From Clostridiales bacterium (GTDB lineage Bacteria > Acidobacteriota > Aminicenantia > Aminicenantales > UBA8522): a stretch of DNA of 56,268 bases. The stretch is from positions 1-56,268 of the forward strand of contig JARYMI010000020.1 in NCBI GenBank assembly GCA_029907205.1. Reading direction: 5' to 3'. Positions 44,835 through 53,481 of the stretch are shown here, in pieces (positions within the stretch are counted from its first letter, which is position 1; every line of letters starts with the position of its first letter). The position numbers and the translations under genes were made by a program. The notes under the pieces were generated by a model. It worked only from the letters and a program-made list of their open reading frames with translations, was not told where the DNA came from and made no database searches.

Positions 44835-45616
44835 AAAGAGAGAGAGCGGACAGGCTGGTCGTGAGCCGCGGCCTGGCTGAAACTCGCGAGAAGGCGCAGG
44901 CTCTCATCATGGCCGGCCTGGTTTACGCCGGAGGCCGGCCGGTGGAGAAACCCGGCCAGTTGGTCGCCGCCGACGAGACTCTCTCCATCGAGAAAGGACT
45001 CCCCTATGTCAGCCGGGGAGGGTTGAAGTTAGAGGAGGCCCTGGACGCGTGGAAGATTTCCGTCTCAGAAAAAGTGGCGGCAGACCTCGGGAGTTCAACG
45101 GGCGGGTTTACTGATTGTCTTCTCAAGAGGGGGGCCAGCCGCGTTTATGCCGTGGATGTCTCCACGAGTCAGTTAGACTGGCGGCTGAGGCATGACCCTC
45201 GCGTCATTCCCGTCGAGAAAAACGCTCGCTACCTCAGCAGGGAAGATTTTTCCGAAAAGGTCGACTTGGCGACTGTCGACCTGTCTTTTATCTCGGTGCT
45301 CAAAGTGCTGCCGGCAGTGCGCGGGTTTCTGGGAGAAGGATTGGTCCTCTGCCTTCTTAAGCCCCAGTTTGAAGCGGGCAAACGCCAGGTGGGAAAAAAG
45401 GGCGTTATCAGCGACCCGGGCCGGCACGAGGCCGTGCTCGGCCGGGTTTTGGAAGAGGCGCAGAAGTTAGGGTTTGGAGTCGCCGGCCTGTTGAAATGCT
45501 CAACCCGGGGGCAGAAGGGAAACAGGGAATTTTTTGCCCTTTTCATTCCTGGAGGAAGTCCGCTTCCCCAGGAAAAAATCAGAGCGTTGGTCAGGGAGGT
45601 CGTCCATGAGCCGTAA
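44831..45616 (+). CDS. tlyA: TlyA-family rRNA 2'-O-methyltransferase
   Basis: This 261-aa protein has an N-terminal S4 RNA-binding domain (RADRLVVSRGLAETREKAQ) and an FtsJ-type methyltransferase domain with SAM motif ADLGSSTGGFTDCLLKRGA (residues about 79-97). Family members methylate cytidines in 16S and 23S rRNA; in some bacteria they are misannotated as haemolysins. It overlaps dxs by four bases (ATGA) and nadK follows by overlap. Confidence 0.92.
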   Translation: MKRERADRLVVSRGLAETREKAQALIMAGLVYAGGRPVEKPGQLVAADETLSIEKGLPYVSRGGLKLEEALDAWKISVSEKVAADLGSSTGGFTDCLLKRGASRVYAVDVSTSQLDWRLRHDPRVIPVEKNARYLSREDFSEKVDLATVDLSFISVLKVLPAVRGFLGEGLVLCLLKPQFEAGKRQVGKKGVISDPGRHEAVLGRVLEEAQKLGFGVAGLLKCSTRGQKGNREFFALFIPGGSPLPQEKIRALVREVVHEP

Positions 45617-46463
45617 GATTGAGCGGGCTGGAATTATCGTCAAGCCTCACGCTCCCAACATCGAAAAAATACTGTCTGAGCTTGTTGATTATTTAGAGAA
45701 AAAAAACATCCGCTGTTTGCTTGAGGATGCGGCGGCGCGGAAGATTCACCGGGAGGACGGCGTGCCTCGCGAAGAAGTGCCGTCCGGGTCGGACCTTGTC
45801 ATCGTCCTCGGCGGTGACGGCACGCTCCTCAGCATTGCGCATCTGGCCGCTCTCGAGAATGTGCCCGTGTTAGGCGTTAACCTGGGCAGGCTTGGTTTCC
45901 TGACCGAAGTCCCGACCGCTGAGATGTACATGACCCTTGAGTCGCTTTTAGCCGGGGACGACCGAATCATCAGCCCAAGGGAGATGTTAGAAGCCGAATG
46001 CCGGGAAAAGAAATACTATTGCCTGAACGATGTCGTCATCAACAAGGGCGCTCTGGCCCGGATGATCCAGATCGGTCTCTGGATCGACGGCAAGGAGATC
46101 GCCGCGCTCAAAGCGGACGGGTTCATCATCTCAACGCCGACCGGATCGACGGCCTATTCGTTGTCGGCGGGCGGGCCGATCCTCCAGCCTTATATTCCGG
46201 CCCTCGTCCTTTCCCCTATTTGTCCGCACACGCTTTCTTTCCGGCCGATGGTCATCTCTTTAGACTCGACGGTCAGGATCCAGCTCCTGACGGCTGGCGA
46301 AGAGGTTTACCTGACCCTGGACGGCCAGAGGGGAGTCCTCTTGGGCCGGAACGATGTCGTCGAGGTCCGGCGGGCAGGCTGCGAGCTTCGTCTTGTTTCC
46401 TCTCCCCTGCGCAATTTCTTCGACCTTCTCAAGGAAAAACTCGGCTGGGGCGCCTTTCCCTGA
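45606..46463 (+). CDS. nadK: NAD kinase
   Basis: This 285-aa enzyme makes NADP from NAD. The start is the ATG of MSRKIERAGIIVKP, overlapping tlyA by 11 bases; the longer frame is inside tlyA. The family motifs GGDGTLLS (residues near 72-79), NDVVINKG and STPTGSTAYSLSAGGPI are intact. It belongs to the tlyA-nadK pairing seen in many bacteria. Confidence 0.95.
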   Translation: MSRKIERAGIIVKPHAPNIEKILSELVDYLEKKNIRCLLEDAAARKIHREDGVPREEVPSGSDLVIVLGGDGTLLSIAHLAALENVPVLGVNLGRLGFLTEVPTAEMYMTLESLLAGDDRIISPREMLEAECREKKYYCLNDVVINKGALARMIQIGLWIDGKEIAALKADGFIISTPTGSTAYSLSAGGPILQPYIPALVLSPICPHTLSFRPMVISLDSTVRIQLLTAGEEVYLTLDGQRGVLLGRNDVVEVRRAGCELRLVSSPLRNFFDLLKEKLGWGAFP

Positions 46464-46525
46464 TTTCCCGGTTTGACATTTTTCGACCCCGCCATTATCA
46501 TTGATTTTTCCCGGTGTGCCCTAAA

Positions 46526-47986
46526 ATGAACGTGGCCATTGTCACTCCCGAAGCCCTGCCCTTCGCCAAATCGGGCGAGCTGGCTGATTTTTCTGCCGCC
46601 CTGCCCAAGTATCTCGCTTCGCTCGGCCTCAACGTCACGCTCATCATGCCCAAGTACAGGACGCCGGAGATCGAATCCCTGCCGACCCAAACAGTCCTTC
46701 CCGAGCTTTCAGTCCCGCTCGGCGGAGAGAGGGTCAAGGCTGGCGTTTCCAAAGCCGAACACGGCTACTTCGACATTTATTTTATCGATAACCCCAAGTA
46801 TTTCCTGAGGGAAAGAATCTACGGACCATCCACCGGAGAGTACCTGGATAACGACGAGCGGTTCATATTTTTCAGCCGGGCCGTCCTCGAATTCCTCCTG
46901 AAATCGAAGCTCCGCTTGGACATCATCCATTGCCACAACTGGCCCTCCGCCCTGGTCCCCGTTTTTCTGAAGACTCACTACAGAAATGAGCGCGCCTTCA
47001 GCCGGGTGGCCACGGTCTTCACCCTCCACAACGTTGCCTTCCAGGGTGATTTTCCGCCCGAAAGCCTTGTGTTGACCGAGCTCAACTGGAATTATTTCAA
47101 CCCCCGCGAGCTTTCCTTGAACGGCCGGTTTAACTTCCTCAAAGCCGGGGTTGTCTATGCCGATGTCGTCAACACGGTTAGCTCTGCCTATAAAAAAGAG
47201 ATCCTGGCCAAGAAACACAGCCGCGGCTTGAGCGAGATTCTGCAGAGCCGCCGAGGCACTTTTTTTAGTGTCCGGAGCGGCATCGACTATGAGGCCTGGA
47301 ACCCGGAAAAAGACCCCTATCTCGCGGCTAACTACGGCCCCGCCGACATATCGGGGAAGAACGCCTGCAAGCTGGCCCTGATCAAAGAACTGGGGCTCCG
47401 CTTGCCTGAGACGTCGCCCATTATCGCTTATATCTCTCATCTCTCAAGATTCAAGGGAACGGACATCCTGCTCGAGGCTCTGGACGAGATCGGCGCCATG
47501 GAAGCCGCGCTCGTCGTCTGCGGCGAGGGAGAGGAAAGATACGAGCTGGCCCTCGGTGAGGCGGCAAGGCGTCATCGCGGGAGGATTGCGGCGCCGCTTG
47601 AGATCAGGCCGGCTTTGGTCCACAAGGTCGTGGCCGGCGCTGACATCCTGCTCATCCCCTCGCTCCACGAGCCGTGCGGGCTGAACCAATTTTGCGGCTT
47701 TCGGTACGGCACAATTCCCGTTGTCCGGGCCACGGGCGGCCTCAAGGAGACGGTCAAGCCCTATTCGCCCGCAACAGGGAAGGGGAACGGGTTCGTCTTC
47801 CAAGAGTATTCGGCTGCTGCTCTTTTGGCTGCTTTGAGGGAGGCTACCGATTGCTACCGCAACGCTCCTGATGCCTGGCGCAGGCTCAGGGAAGAAGGGC
47901 TGCGCGAGAATTACTCGCTCGAGGTCACGGCCAGGGGATACGTCAGGCTCTACCAGAAGGCTTTACGCTCAAAACGTGGAGGTTGA
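46526..47986 (+). CDS. glgA: Glycogen synthase (ADP-glucose type), GT5
   Basis: This 486-aa glucosyltransferase extends alpha-1,4-glucan. The start is the ATG of MNVAIVTPEALPFAKSG. The N-terminal loop that binds ADP-glucose reads K15-S-G-E-L19 instead of KxGGL, so the second glycine is a glutamate. The C-terminal GT motif EPCGLNQFCGFRYGTIPV is otherwise canonical. It lies 62 bases after nadK. Whether the altered loop changes sugar-donor use is open. Confidence 0.88.
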   Translation: MNVAIVTPEALPFAKSGELADFSAALPKYLASLGLNVTLIMPKYRTPEIESLPTQTVLPELSVPLGGERVKAGVSKAEHGYFDIYFIDNPKYFLRERIYGPSTGEYLDNDERFIFFSRAVLEFLLKSKLRLDIIHCHNWPSALVPVFLKTHYRNERAFSRVATVFTLHNVAFQGDFPPESLVLTELNWNYFNPRELSLNGRFNFLKAGVVYADVVNTVSSAYKKEILAKKHSRGLSEILQSRRGTFFSVRSGIDYEAWNPEKDPYLAANYGPADISGKNACKLALIKELGLRLPETSPIIAYISHLSRFKGTDILLEALDEIGAMEAALVVCGEGEERYELALGEAARRHRGRIAAPLEIRPALVHKVVAGADILLIPSLHEPCGLNQFCGFRYGTIPVVRATGGLKETVKPYSPATGKGNGFVFQEYSAAALLAALREATDCYRNAPDAWRRLREEGLRENYSLEVTARGYVRLYQKALRSKRGG

Positions 47987-47987
47987 A

Positions 47988-48314
47988 TTGGCTGCGGATG
48001 TTTTCACTGTCTCGGACGCCACCTTTGAGGAAGAGGTGCTCAAGGCCAATGTGCCTGTGTTAGTCGATTTCTGGGCGGAATGGTGCATGCCCTGCCGGAT
48101 GATCGCTCCGGCCGTTGAAAACATCGCTCAGACTTATGGCGATAAACTGAAGGTGGCCAAAATGAACGTCGATGAAAACATGAAGACCCCGGCCAAATAC
48201 GGCATCAGGGGGATTCCGACGCTCCTTCTTTTCAAAAACGGCGAACTCAAAGAGACGCTGGTCGGCGCCCATCCGCGCGAAACAATCGTCGAACTTGTCG
48301 CCAAGCACATATGA
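47988..48314 (+). CDS. trxA: Thioredoxin
   Basis: This 108-aa redox protein starts best at TTG 47988, five bases after GGAGG, one base after the glgA stop. Upstream starts in the frame lie in glgA. The active site is WCMPC, a less common variant of WCGPC, in FWAEWCMPCRMIAP; the cis-proline is in RGIPTLLLF. It reduces protein disulfides with electrons from the adjacent TrxB. Confidence 0.93.
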   Translation: MAADVFTVSDATFEEEVLKANVPVLVDFWAEWCMPCRMIAPAVENIAQTYGDKLKVAKMNVDENMKTPAKYGIRGIPTLLLFKNGELKETLVGAHPRETIVELVAKHI

Positions 48315-49249
48315 ACCCGGCTCCGGATTACGACGTCGTCATCATCGGTGCCGGGCCGGCCGGCCTGGCTGCCGGTCTCTACGCGGGACGCGCCCGCCTG
48401 GCCACGGTCATCCTGGAGAAGGGCCTGCCCGGAGGCCAGATTCTCCTCACGGACTGGGTGGAGAATTTCCCCGGCTTTCCCGAGGGCATCGCCCCCCTCG
48501 AGCTGATGGAGAATTTCAAAAAACAGGCGCTCAAGTTCGGGGCGGATATCGAGACGGACGAAGCTCAGGCCATCCGCAAAGACGGCGGCCGCTGGGTCGT
48601 CGCCGGCCGGAGCAGGGAGTACAGGGCCAGAGCCGTGATCATCGCCACGGGAGCGGCCTACCGGAAGCTTGGCCTGGCTGGCGAGGAGAGGCTCACGGGG
48701 AGGGGCGTTTCCTACTGTGCCACCTGCGACGGAGCGTTTTTCCGTGACCAGGAGATCGCCGTTGTCGGAGGCGGCGATAACGCCCTGAACGAAGCGATAT
48801 TCCTGACGAAGTTCTGTCGCAAGCTCTACCTCATCCACCGCCGCGACCGCTTCAGGGCCACAAAGATCCTCCAGGAACGGGTTCTTTCAAACGCGAAGAT
48901 CGAGGTCCTCTGGAACTCGGTTGTCGAGGCCATAGAGGGGGAGAGCCATCTCGAGCGCATCATCGTTAGGAACGTCAAGGAGAATAGGGCTTATCCTCTC
49001 CGGCTTGACGGGCTCTTCGTCTCCATCGGGATGGACCCGCAAACGGGGTTTGTCAAGGGGCTGGTGGAGATCAACGAATGGGGGGAGATCAAGGTCGATC
49101 AGAAAATGGGGACATCGCAGCCGGGAATATTCGCCGCGGGCGACGTGGCTGATGCATGCCCAAAGCAGGTGGCCACGGCGGTGGGCACGGGAGTTGCCGC
49201 CGCCTTGGCCGTCAACGACTACCTTTTAAATTGGGGACGCCATACGTGA
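48311..49249 (+). CDS. trxB: Thioredoxin reductase; C-terminus and stop supplied by a repeat element
   Basis: This 312-aa FAD enzyme passes electrons from NADPH to TrxA. It has the FAD loop GAGPAGLAAGLYAG (residues 12-25), the redox pair CATC in YCATCDGAFF (near 136-139), the NADPH loop VGGGDNALNEA and the FAGDVADACPKQ segment. The ATG overlaps the trxA stop (ATGA). The last codons (LNWGRHT and stop) lie inside inverted-repeat element C, so the natural stop may have been lost and replaced. Confidence 0.95.
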   Translation: MNPAPDYDVVIIGAGPAGLAAGLYAGRARLATVILEKGLPGGQILLTDWVENFPGFPEGIAPLELMENFKKQALKFGADIETDEAQAIRKDGGRWVVAGRSREYRARAVIIATGAAYRKLGLAGEERLTGRGVSYCATCDGAFFRDQEIAVVGGGDNALNEAIFLTKFCRKLYLIHRRDRFRATKILQERVLSNAKIEVLWNSVVEAIEGESHLERIIVRNVKENRAYPLRLDGLFVSIGMDPQTGFVKGLVEINEWGEIKVDQKMGTSQPGIFAAGDVADACPKQVATAVGTGVAAALAVNDYLLNWGRHT

Positions 49250-49340
49250 TCACCTAAATTATTGCCATCCATTTTTTCATCGTCACGGACAGAAATTAGG
49301 TAAAGAAATTAAGTGCATTACGTATGGCGTCCCCCTATTT
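49228..49340. repeat. ggggac-ended inverted-repeat element, copy C
   Basis: The left end aaattggggacgccatacgt (from 49228) matches the reverse complement of the right end (ggggacgccatacgtaatgc, ending near 49335), about 16 identical bases followed by related acctaaatt/acctaattt stretches. It fills the gap between convergent trxB and lpxD and includes the trxB stop. No protein frame is seen inside. It shares ends with copies at 12206 and 29688. Confidence 0.65.
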
Positions 49341-49347
49341 GAGGGAT

Positions 49348-50424
49348 TTAGCTTTTGTTCTTGATGAGCTTCTCGAGTTCCTCGACTCGGGCTTTGAGCC
49401 TTTTCATGTCCTTGACGAAATCATGGAGTTGCGGCATGAGGGCCCAGATCTTCGCCGCCTCCCTGATATCAAGATGCGGCGTTCCGGCGACGATCGCCCC
49501 CGCCGGAATATCTTTGTGAATCCCCGATTGGGCGGCGATCGTCGCATTATCCCCGACATTGACATGGTCGGCCACTCCCGCCTGGCCTCCCATGACGACG
49601 TTCTTGCCGACCCGGCTGCTCCCCGCAATCCCGACCTGTCCGGTCAGGATGGCGTTCTCGCCGATCTCGACGTTATGGGCGACCTGGACGAGGTTGTCGA
49701 TCTTGACGCCGCGCCGGATAAGCGTCTCGCCGAGCGCCGCCCTGTCCACGGCCGTGTTGGCTCCGATCTCCACGTCATCCTCGATGACGACCGTCCCTTT
49801 CTGGGGGATTTTCCTGTAGCTTCCGTTCTCCATTTTGATATAGCCGAACCCGTCCGACCCGATGACCGCGCCGTTGTGGATGATGACGCGGTTTCCAACT
49901 CGCACCCCCTCGCGGATGGAGACGTGGCTGTGGATGACCGCTCCCTCGCCGATCTTTACCCGCGGATAAATGATCACCAGCGGAAAAATGATCGTCCCCT
50001 CTCCGATCTCCGCGTCATCGCCGACAACGCTCAGCGCGCCGACCGCCACGTCCTTCCCGAGTTTCGCCGTCGGCGCAACCTGGGCCGAAGGATGGACTCC
50101 GGGCTCCAGCCTGTAGGGCTTAAAAAAAATCTCCACCGCCCTGACGAACGCCAGTTGAGGATTCTCCGCTATCAGCACAGGTATCCGGCGGAACGACTCC
50201 CCAGGCGGGATGATGGCAGCCGATGCCCTCGTCTCCTCTAACTTCTTCCTGAGCTTTGCCTGTCCTAAAAAAACGATATCCCCTTCACCTGCCATTTCCA
50301 GGCTCGAAACGTCCCTGATCCGGACTTCTCCGTCGCCTTCGAAAGGACAGCCGAGCATCTCCGCAAGCTGCCTGACCGTGAGCGTCAATCGTTCGCCTTC
50401 TTGTTTGCGTTCCCCTTTGCCCAT
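49348..50424 (-). CDS. lpxD: UDP-3-O-acylglucosamine N-acyltransferase
   Basis: This 358-aa enzyme adds the second acyl chain in lipid A synthesis, evidence for an outer membrane with lipopolysaccharide. The N-terminal uridine-binding domain (about 15-105) precedes a left-handed beta-helix of hexapeptide repeats (110-320) containing the catalytic histidine in NLVQVAHNVEIG. A C-terminal coiled coil (MKRLKARVEELEKLI) forms the trimer stalk. The ATG follows an AGGGAA site. It lies 41 bases after yihY; no other lpx gene is in the window. Confidence 0.95.
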   Translation of the reverse strand: MGKGERKQEGERLTLTVRQLAEMLGCPFEGDGEVRIRDVSSLEMAGEGDIVFLGQAKLRKKLEETRASAAIIPPGESFRRIPVLIAENPQLAFVRAVEIFFKPYRLEPGVHPSAQVAPTAKLGKDVAVGALSVVGDDAEIGEGTIIFPLVIIYPRVKIGEGAVIHSHVSIREGVRVGNRVIIHNGAVIGSDGFGYIKMENGSYRKIPQKGTVVIEDDVEIGANTAVDRAALGETLIRRGVKIDNLVQVAHNVEIGENAILTGQVGIAGSSRVGKNVVMGGQAGVADHVNVGDNATIAAQSGIHKDIPAGAIVAGTPHLDIREAAKIWALMPQLHDFVKDMKRLKARVEELEKLIKNKS

Positions 50425-50465
50425 TATTCCCTGTATCTCCTGATTCTATCCCTTCAGACCTCCCC

Positions 50466-51347
50466 TCAGCCGCCCCCTCCGCCTGCCCTGCCATGTCTTC
50501 TCTCGTTGAGCACCGCTGCCAGCTCGGCGCTCCAGAGCAGGATGACGAGCGAGAAGGAGATCCAGAGGAGGAAAAAGATGATCGAGGTCAATGTCCCCTG
50601 GAGGAGCTTGGACAGAACGATGCCGATGGCCGAAAAGTTGGCCACGTAAAAAGCGAAAATCCGCTTGAAGGCTTCCCAGAGCACGGCTCCGATCGCCGCA
50701 GCCAGCGCCGCCGGGGCCGTGTGAACTTTCACTTCGGGGATGAACTTGTAAAAAATGAAAAAGACTAAAAACGTCAGGGCCAGCGGCAGCATGTACTGGA
50801 TGAGGAAGTTGTTGACGATCCCCATGATCTTCGGGTTGATGTGGGTGGCCACGAAGTTGCTCTCCTGGAGAGTCCTGTGGAGGGCCGTCCAGATGGCCGT
50901 GATCGATATCGAAATGAGCAGGACGATGCCCATCGTGAACATGATCGTGTACTCGATCAGGCGGTTGTAAACGAACGAGCGCTGGTAGTTCGCCCGGAAG
51001 ATGATGTTGATCGAATAGATGAGGTTGGAAAAAAGAAAGCTTGCCGAAACGAGCGACCCGATAAGCCCGAACCAACCGAGGTTGCTGAGGTTGTCGGACA
51101 CAGCCCTGAGCTTCTCAAAATAGGACGGATCAAGGTGGGCGAAGAATTCGTCCGAGAAGAGGTTAAGGCTCCGCAGAGCCAGCTCCGAGCTCCCCACGAT
51201 CTTGGTGGTGACGTAGACGAAAAGGGCGACGACCGGCACCGAGCACAGAAACGCAAAGTAAGAGATGACGATCGCCGCGTTCCAGCACCTGTCGTTGTTA
51301 AACCTCTTGAACGTGTCGCGGAGAATCGTAAAGACGGCGAAACTCAT
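50466..51347 (-). CDS. YihY/BrkB-family inner membrane protein
   Basis: This 293-aa protein has about six hydrophobic segments with the family pattern: NAAIVISYFAFLCSVPVVALF near residues 23-43, SFLFSNLIYSINIIFRANY, and a C-terminal LLWISFSLVILLWSAELAAVL. The family was once called RNase BN but is now regarded as membrane transport or envelope proteins of unsettled function. The end is Gly-rich and short. It lies between atpE and lpxD on the same strand. Confidence 0.85.
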   Translation of the reverse strand: MSFAVFTILRDTFKRFNNDRCWNAAIVISYFAFLCSVPVVALFVYVTTKIVGSSELALRSLNLFSDEFFAHLDPSYFEKLRAVSDNLSNLGWFGLIGSLVSASFLFSNLIYSINIIFRANYQRSFVYNRLIEYTIMFTMGIVLLISISITAIWTALHRTLQESNFVATHINPKIMGIVNNFLIQYMLPLALTFLVFFIFYKFIPEVKVHTAPAALAAAIGAVLWEAFKRIFAFYVANFSAIGIVLSKLLQGTLTSIIFFLLWISFSLVILLWSAELAAVLNERRHGRAGGGGG

Positions 51348-51495
51348 TTGACCGCTCTATCGCCAACGCGAAAAAACATCGGCTCGGCCGTCGCCACCGG
51401 ACTGTGTTGTCCTCTTAGCCGGCTTCTCAGCTTATCCCTCAGCCTGGCTCTCAACCCGCCTCTTTCGGCCGGCCGCTTGCCGCCCGCCGCCGTTT

Positions 51496-51846
51496 TCAAG
51501 CGTAGTTTCCCCACTGGATCAGGACAATGATGATGGTGATGAGCAGCGCGTAGATGACCAGCGTTTCGATGAGGACGAGGCCGAAGATGAGCAGGAAACG
51601 GATGTGAGGAGCGGCTCCCGGGTTCCTTGAGATTCCCTCGCAGGCGCTCGAAATGGCCTTGGCCTGACAGAAAGCGCCTGCGGCCGCAGCCAGCGTGATG
51701 ATAGCTCCGCCGACGATAATCGCGAGCTTGTAGAGGGATGCCTTGACCGGGTTTATAGCGGCTTCAGCCGCCTCCTGGGCGAGGAGCGGGCTCGACGCCA
51801 CCAGGACAAAAATCAGCAGGGTGCCCAACGCCTTGAGGTACTTCAT
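51496..51846 (-). CDS. atpE: ATP synthase F0 subunit c with sodium-binding signature
   Basis: This 116-aa proteolipid begins at the ATG of MKYLKALGTLL, eight bases after GGAG; an upstream ATG lies in a lysine run and is unlikely. An N-terminal signal-like segment (to LLAQ) precedes the two-helix hairpin. The ion-site residues align with the sodium-driven Ilyobacter c ring: a Gln 13 residues before the Arg of RNP, the carboxylate Glu 20 after it, Thr next to that Glu, and Tyr five residues later (IETLVIY). This combination suggests sodium coupling. It forms the rotor ring with AtpB upstream. Confidence 0.92.
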   Translation of the reverse strand: MKYLKALGTLLIFVLVASSPLLAQEAAEAAINPVKASLYKLAIIVGGAIITLAAAAGAFCQAKAISSACEGISRNPGAAPHIRFLLIFGLVLIETLVIYALLITIIIVLIQWGNYA

Positions 51847-51874
51847 CGTCTTTTCTCCTTTCTTTTTTTTCTTT

Positions 51875-52624
51875 TTAGGAATGCTCTTCCTCATGGGCCA
51901 CGGCGCCCGCGATGTAAATGCAAGCTAACAGGACAAAGACAAAGGCCTGGATCGTGGCCGTGAAGATGGCGATGGCCATGAACGGCAGAGGAAGAATAAA
52001 AGGCACGATCGAAGCGATGACGACAATGAGCAGCTCCTCGGCGAAGATGTTGCCGAAAAGCCGCAACGACAGAGACACCGGCCTCGAAAAATGGCTGATG
52101 ATCTCGATCGGAAGCAGCAGAGGCGCCAGGGCCGGGATCGGGCCGGTGAAATGTTTGAGGTATTTCAAGATTCCCTGGGACTTCATCCCTTGCCAGTGGT
52201 AATAGACAAACACGGCCAGAGCGCAGCCGGCCGTGACGTTCAGCTTTGAGGTCGGCGACATAAACCCGGGCACGAGCCCCAACATGTTGGCGCTGAAAAC
52301 GAAAATCCCGACCGTGCCTATCATCGGAAGGTAGCGCTTCCCCTGCTCGCCGATGACGTCGGTGAGGATGCCCTCGAACATCTGGACGATGAGCTCGAGG
52401 ACACTCTGCCGCCTCGATGGGATGATGGATAGCCGGCGCGAGGCCAGGCCGAAAACGACGATGAGAAAGGCGGCCACAAGAATGCACATGACGATGTAGT
52501 CGGGGATGGGGCTTTCCGGATGCTTGGGCTCGATTCCTAAAAGGCCGAGAAAGGCGACAACCGGCCGGCCGAAGATTTTGTTGAAGAGCTCGACGATATA
52601 AAGGCTGTGTTCTAACTCTTCCAT
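51875..52624 (-). CDS. atpB: ATP synthase F0 subunit a
   Basis: This 249-aa membrane subunit forms the ion half-channels. The essential arginine is in PVSLSLRLFGNIFAEE in the fourth long helix; a start region (EELEHSLYIVELFNKIFG) is amphipathic, and about five to six membrane helices follow. The start overlaps the AtpI-like gene by 13 bases. It precedes atpE by 28 bases, as in standard F0 gene order. Confidence 0.95.
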   Translation of the reverse strand: MEELEHSLYIVELFNKIFGRPVVAFLGLLGIEPKHPESPIPDYIVMCILVAAFLIVVFGLASRRLSIIPSRRQSVLELIVQMFEGILTDVIGEQGKRYLPMIGTVGIFVFSANMLGLVPGFMSPTSKLNVTAGCALAVFVYYHWQGMKSQGILKYLKHFTGPIPALAPLLLPIEIISHFSRPVSLSLRLFGNIFAEELLIVVIASIVPFILPLPFMAIAIFTATIQAFVFVLLACIYIAGAVAHEEEHS

Positions 52625-53064
52625 GACTTTATCTGTGAGAGCGCCCTCACGGCCTCAACAAAGAAAACGAGGATGACCGTCGAAAAACCAGCGACGAAAG
52701 CCAGGACCATCCTCGGAAATAGAAGAATTATAATCAAAAAGACGCCCAGAAGCAAGGCGAGCCGGAGAAGGTAGAAAACGAGGCCGGACCGGATAGCCTT
52801 CTTGCGGTCCTGGCTGAGAAAGCGGTTGAGGGCGCTCTTGAGCCAGAGAAAGGTGGCCGAAGAGAAGGCTCCTCCGGCAAGGATGAAAAGGCCGGTCAGC
52901 GGGGAGAAGAAAACGAGGGAGCCGACGGCGATGGCGAGCGAGAGGGCGAGGATTTCGACCGGGATGCGGCGGAGGATTCGCTCCTCGATGAAGGTTTGCG
53001 TATTTTGGCGCTGGGCATCGGCGGACATGTTGTCAGCGCCTTGGCGTGGCGAGGAATCAGTCAT
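52612..53064 (-). CDS. atpI: ATP synthase subunit I-like protein
   Basis: This 150-aa protein has four hydrophobic segments after a polar N-terminus, in the arrangement of AtpI, which helps assemble the c ring. Its position between AtpZ and AtpB is diagnostic. Individual residues of the family are weakly conserved. It overlaps atpZ by eight bases and atpB by 13. Confidence 0.75.
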   Translation of the reverse strand: MTDSSPRQGADNMSADAQRQNTQTFIEERILRRIPVEILALSLAIAVGSLVFFSPLTGLFILAGGAFSSATFLWLKSALNRFLSQDRKKAIRSGLVFYLLRLALLLGVFLIIILLFPRMVLAFVAGFSTVILVFFVEAVRALSQIKSWKS

Positions 53065-53317
53065 CCTGATCGTTCTCCGTGTCTTTTTCTATCCCCAATT
53101 TCCTTAGCCCCCGGATCAGGCTGATAAACCCCGAGACAACGCCTAACAGGGTGAAGATCGCCAGCAGCCACGGCCAGGTGCCGAGCGCCTTGTCGAGGAC
53201 GTACCCTATAGCCAGCCCGACAGCGATCGAAGAGGGGAGCATCAACCCAAGCGAGCTCAGCTCAGCCAGCCGGCGGTAATTGAACCCTCGCCGCAGCGGC
53301 TTTTTTTCTTCGGCCAT
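53057..53317 (-). CDS. atpZ: AtpZ-family accessory protein of ATP synthase
   Basis: This 86-aa protein has two membrane helices (residues about 18-42 and 46-68) with the AtpZ pattern: SSIAVGLAIGYVLDKALGT followed by WLLAIFTLLGVVSGF. AtpZ/AtpI have been proposed to form a magnesium or calcium channel or to aid rotor assembly. It begins the atpZ-atpI-atpB-atpE operon. The F1 genes and subunit b are not present here, so they must be elsewhere. Confidence 0.85.
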   Translation of the reverse strand: MAEEKKPLRRGFNYRRLAELSSLGLMLPSSIAVGLAIGYVLDKALGTWPWLLAIFTLLGVVSGFISLIRGLRKLGIEKDTENDQDD

Positions 53318-53386
53318 TATTTTTCGCGGGTATTTCCGCCCTTATTTTTGCCGCATTGCCTTGAAAAGTCAAACCATACAAATATT

Positions 53387-53412
53387 GTAATAAATTAGTA
53401 CTAATTTCTTAC
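53387..53412. promoter_or_regulatory. Near-perfect 26-bp palindrome upstream of the atp operon
   Basis: A palindrome centred between 53399 and 53400 has a perfect 16-bp core, AAATTAGTACTAATTT, extended to 26 bp by GTAA and TTAC arms with one mismatched pair. It lies 70 bases upstream of the atpZ start in the 287-base gap before the toxin-antitoxin genes. It looks like a dimeric repressor site; the regulator is unknown. The gap otherwise holds one repeat copy and no clear gene. Confidence 0.5.
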
Positions 53413-53481
53413 ATGATTTGTTATAAAATAGCAGGAAATTGATGCGTGCGCTATCAGAGCGTAATGGGCTTCTCTCTTCTT

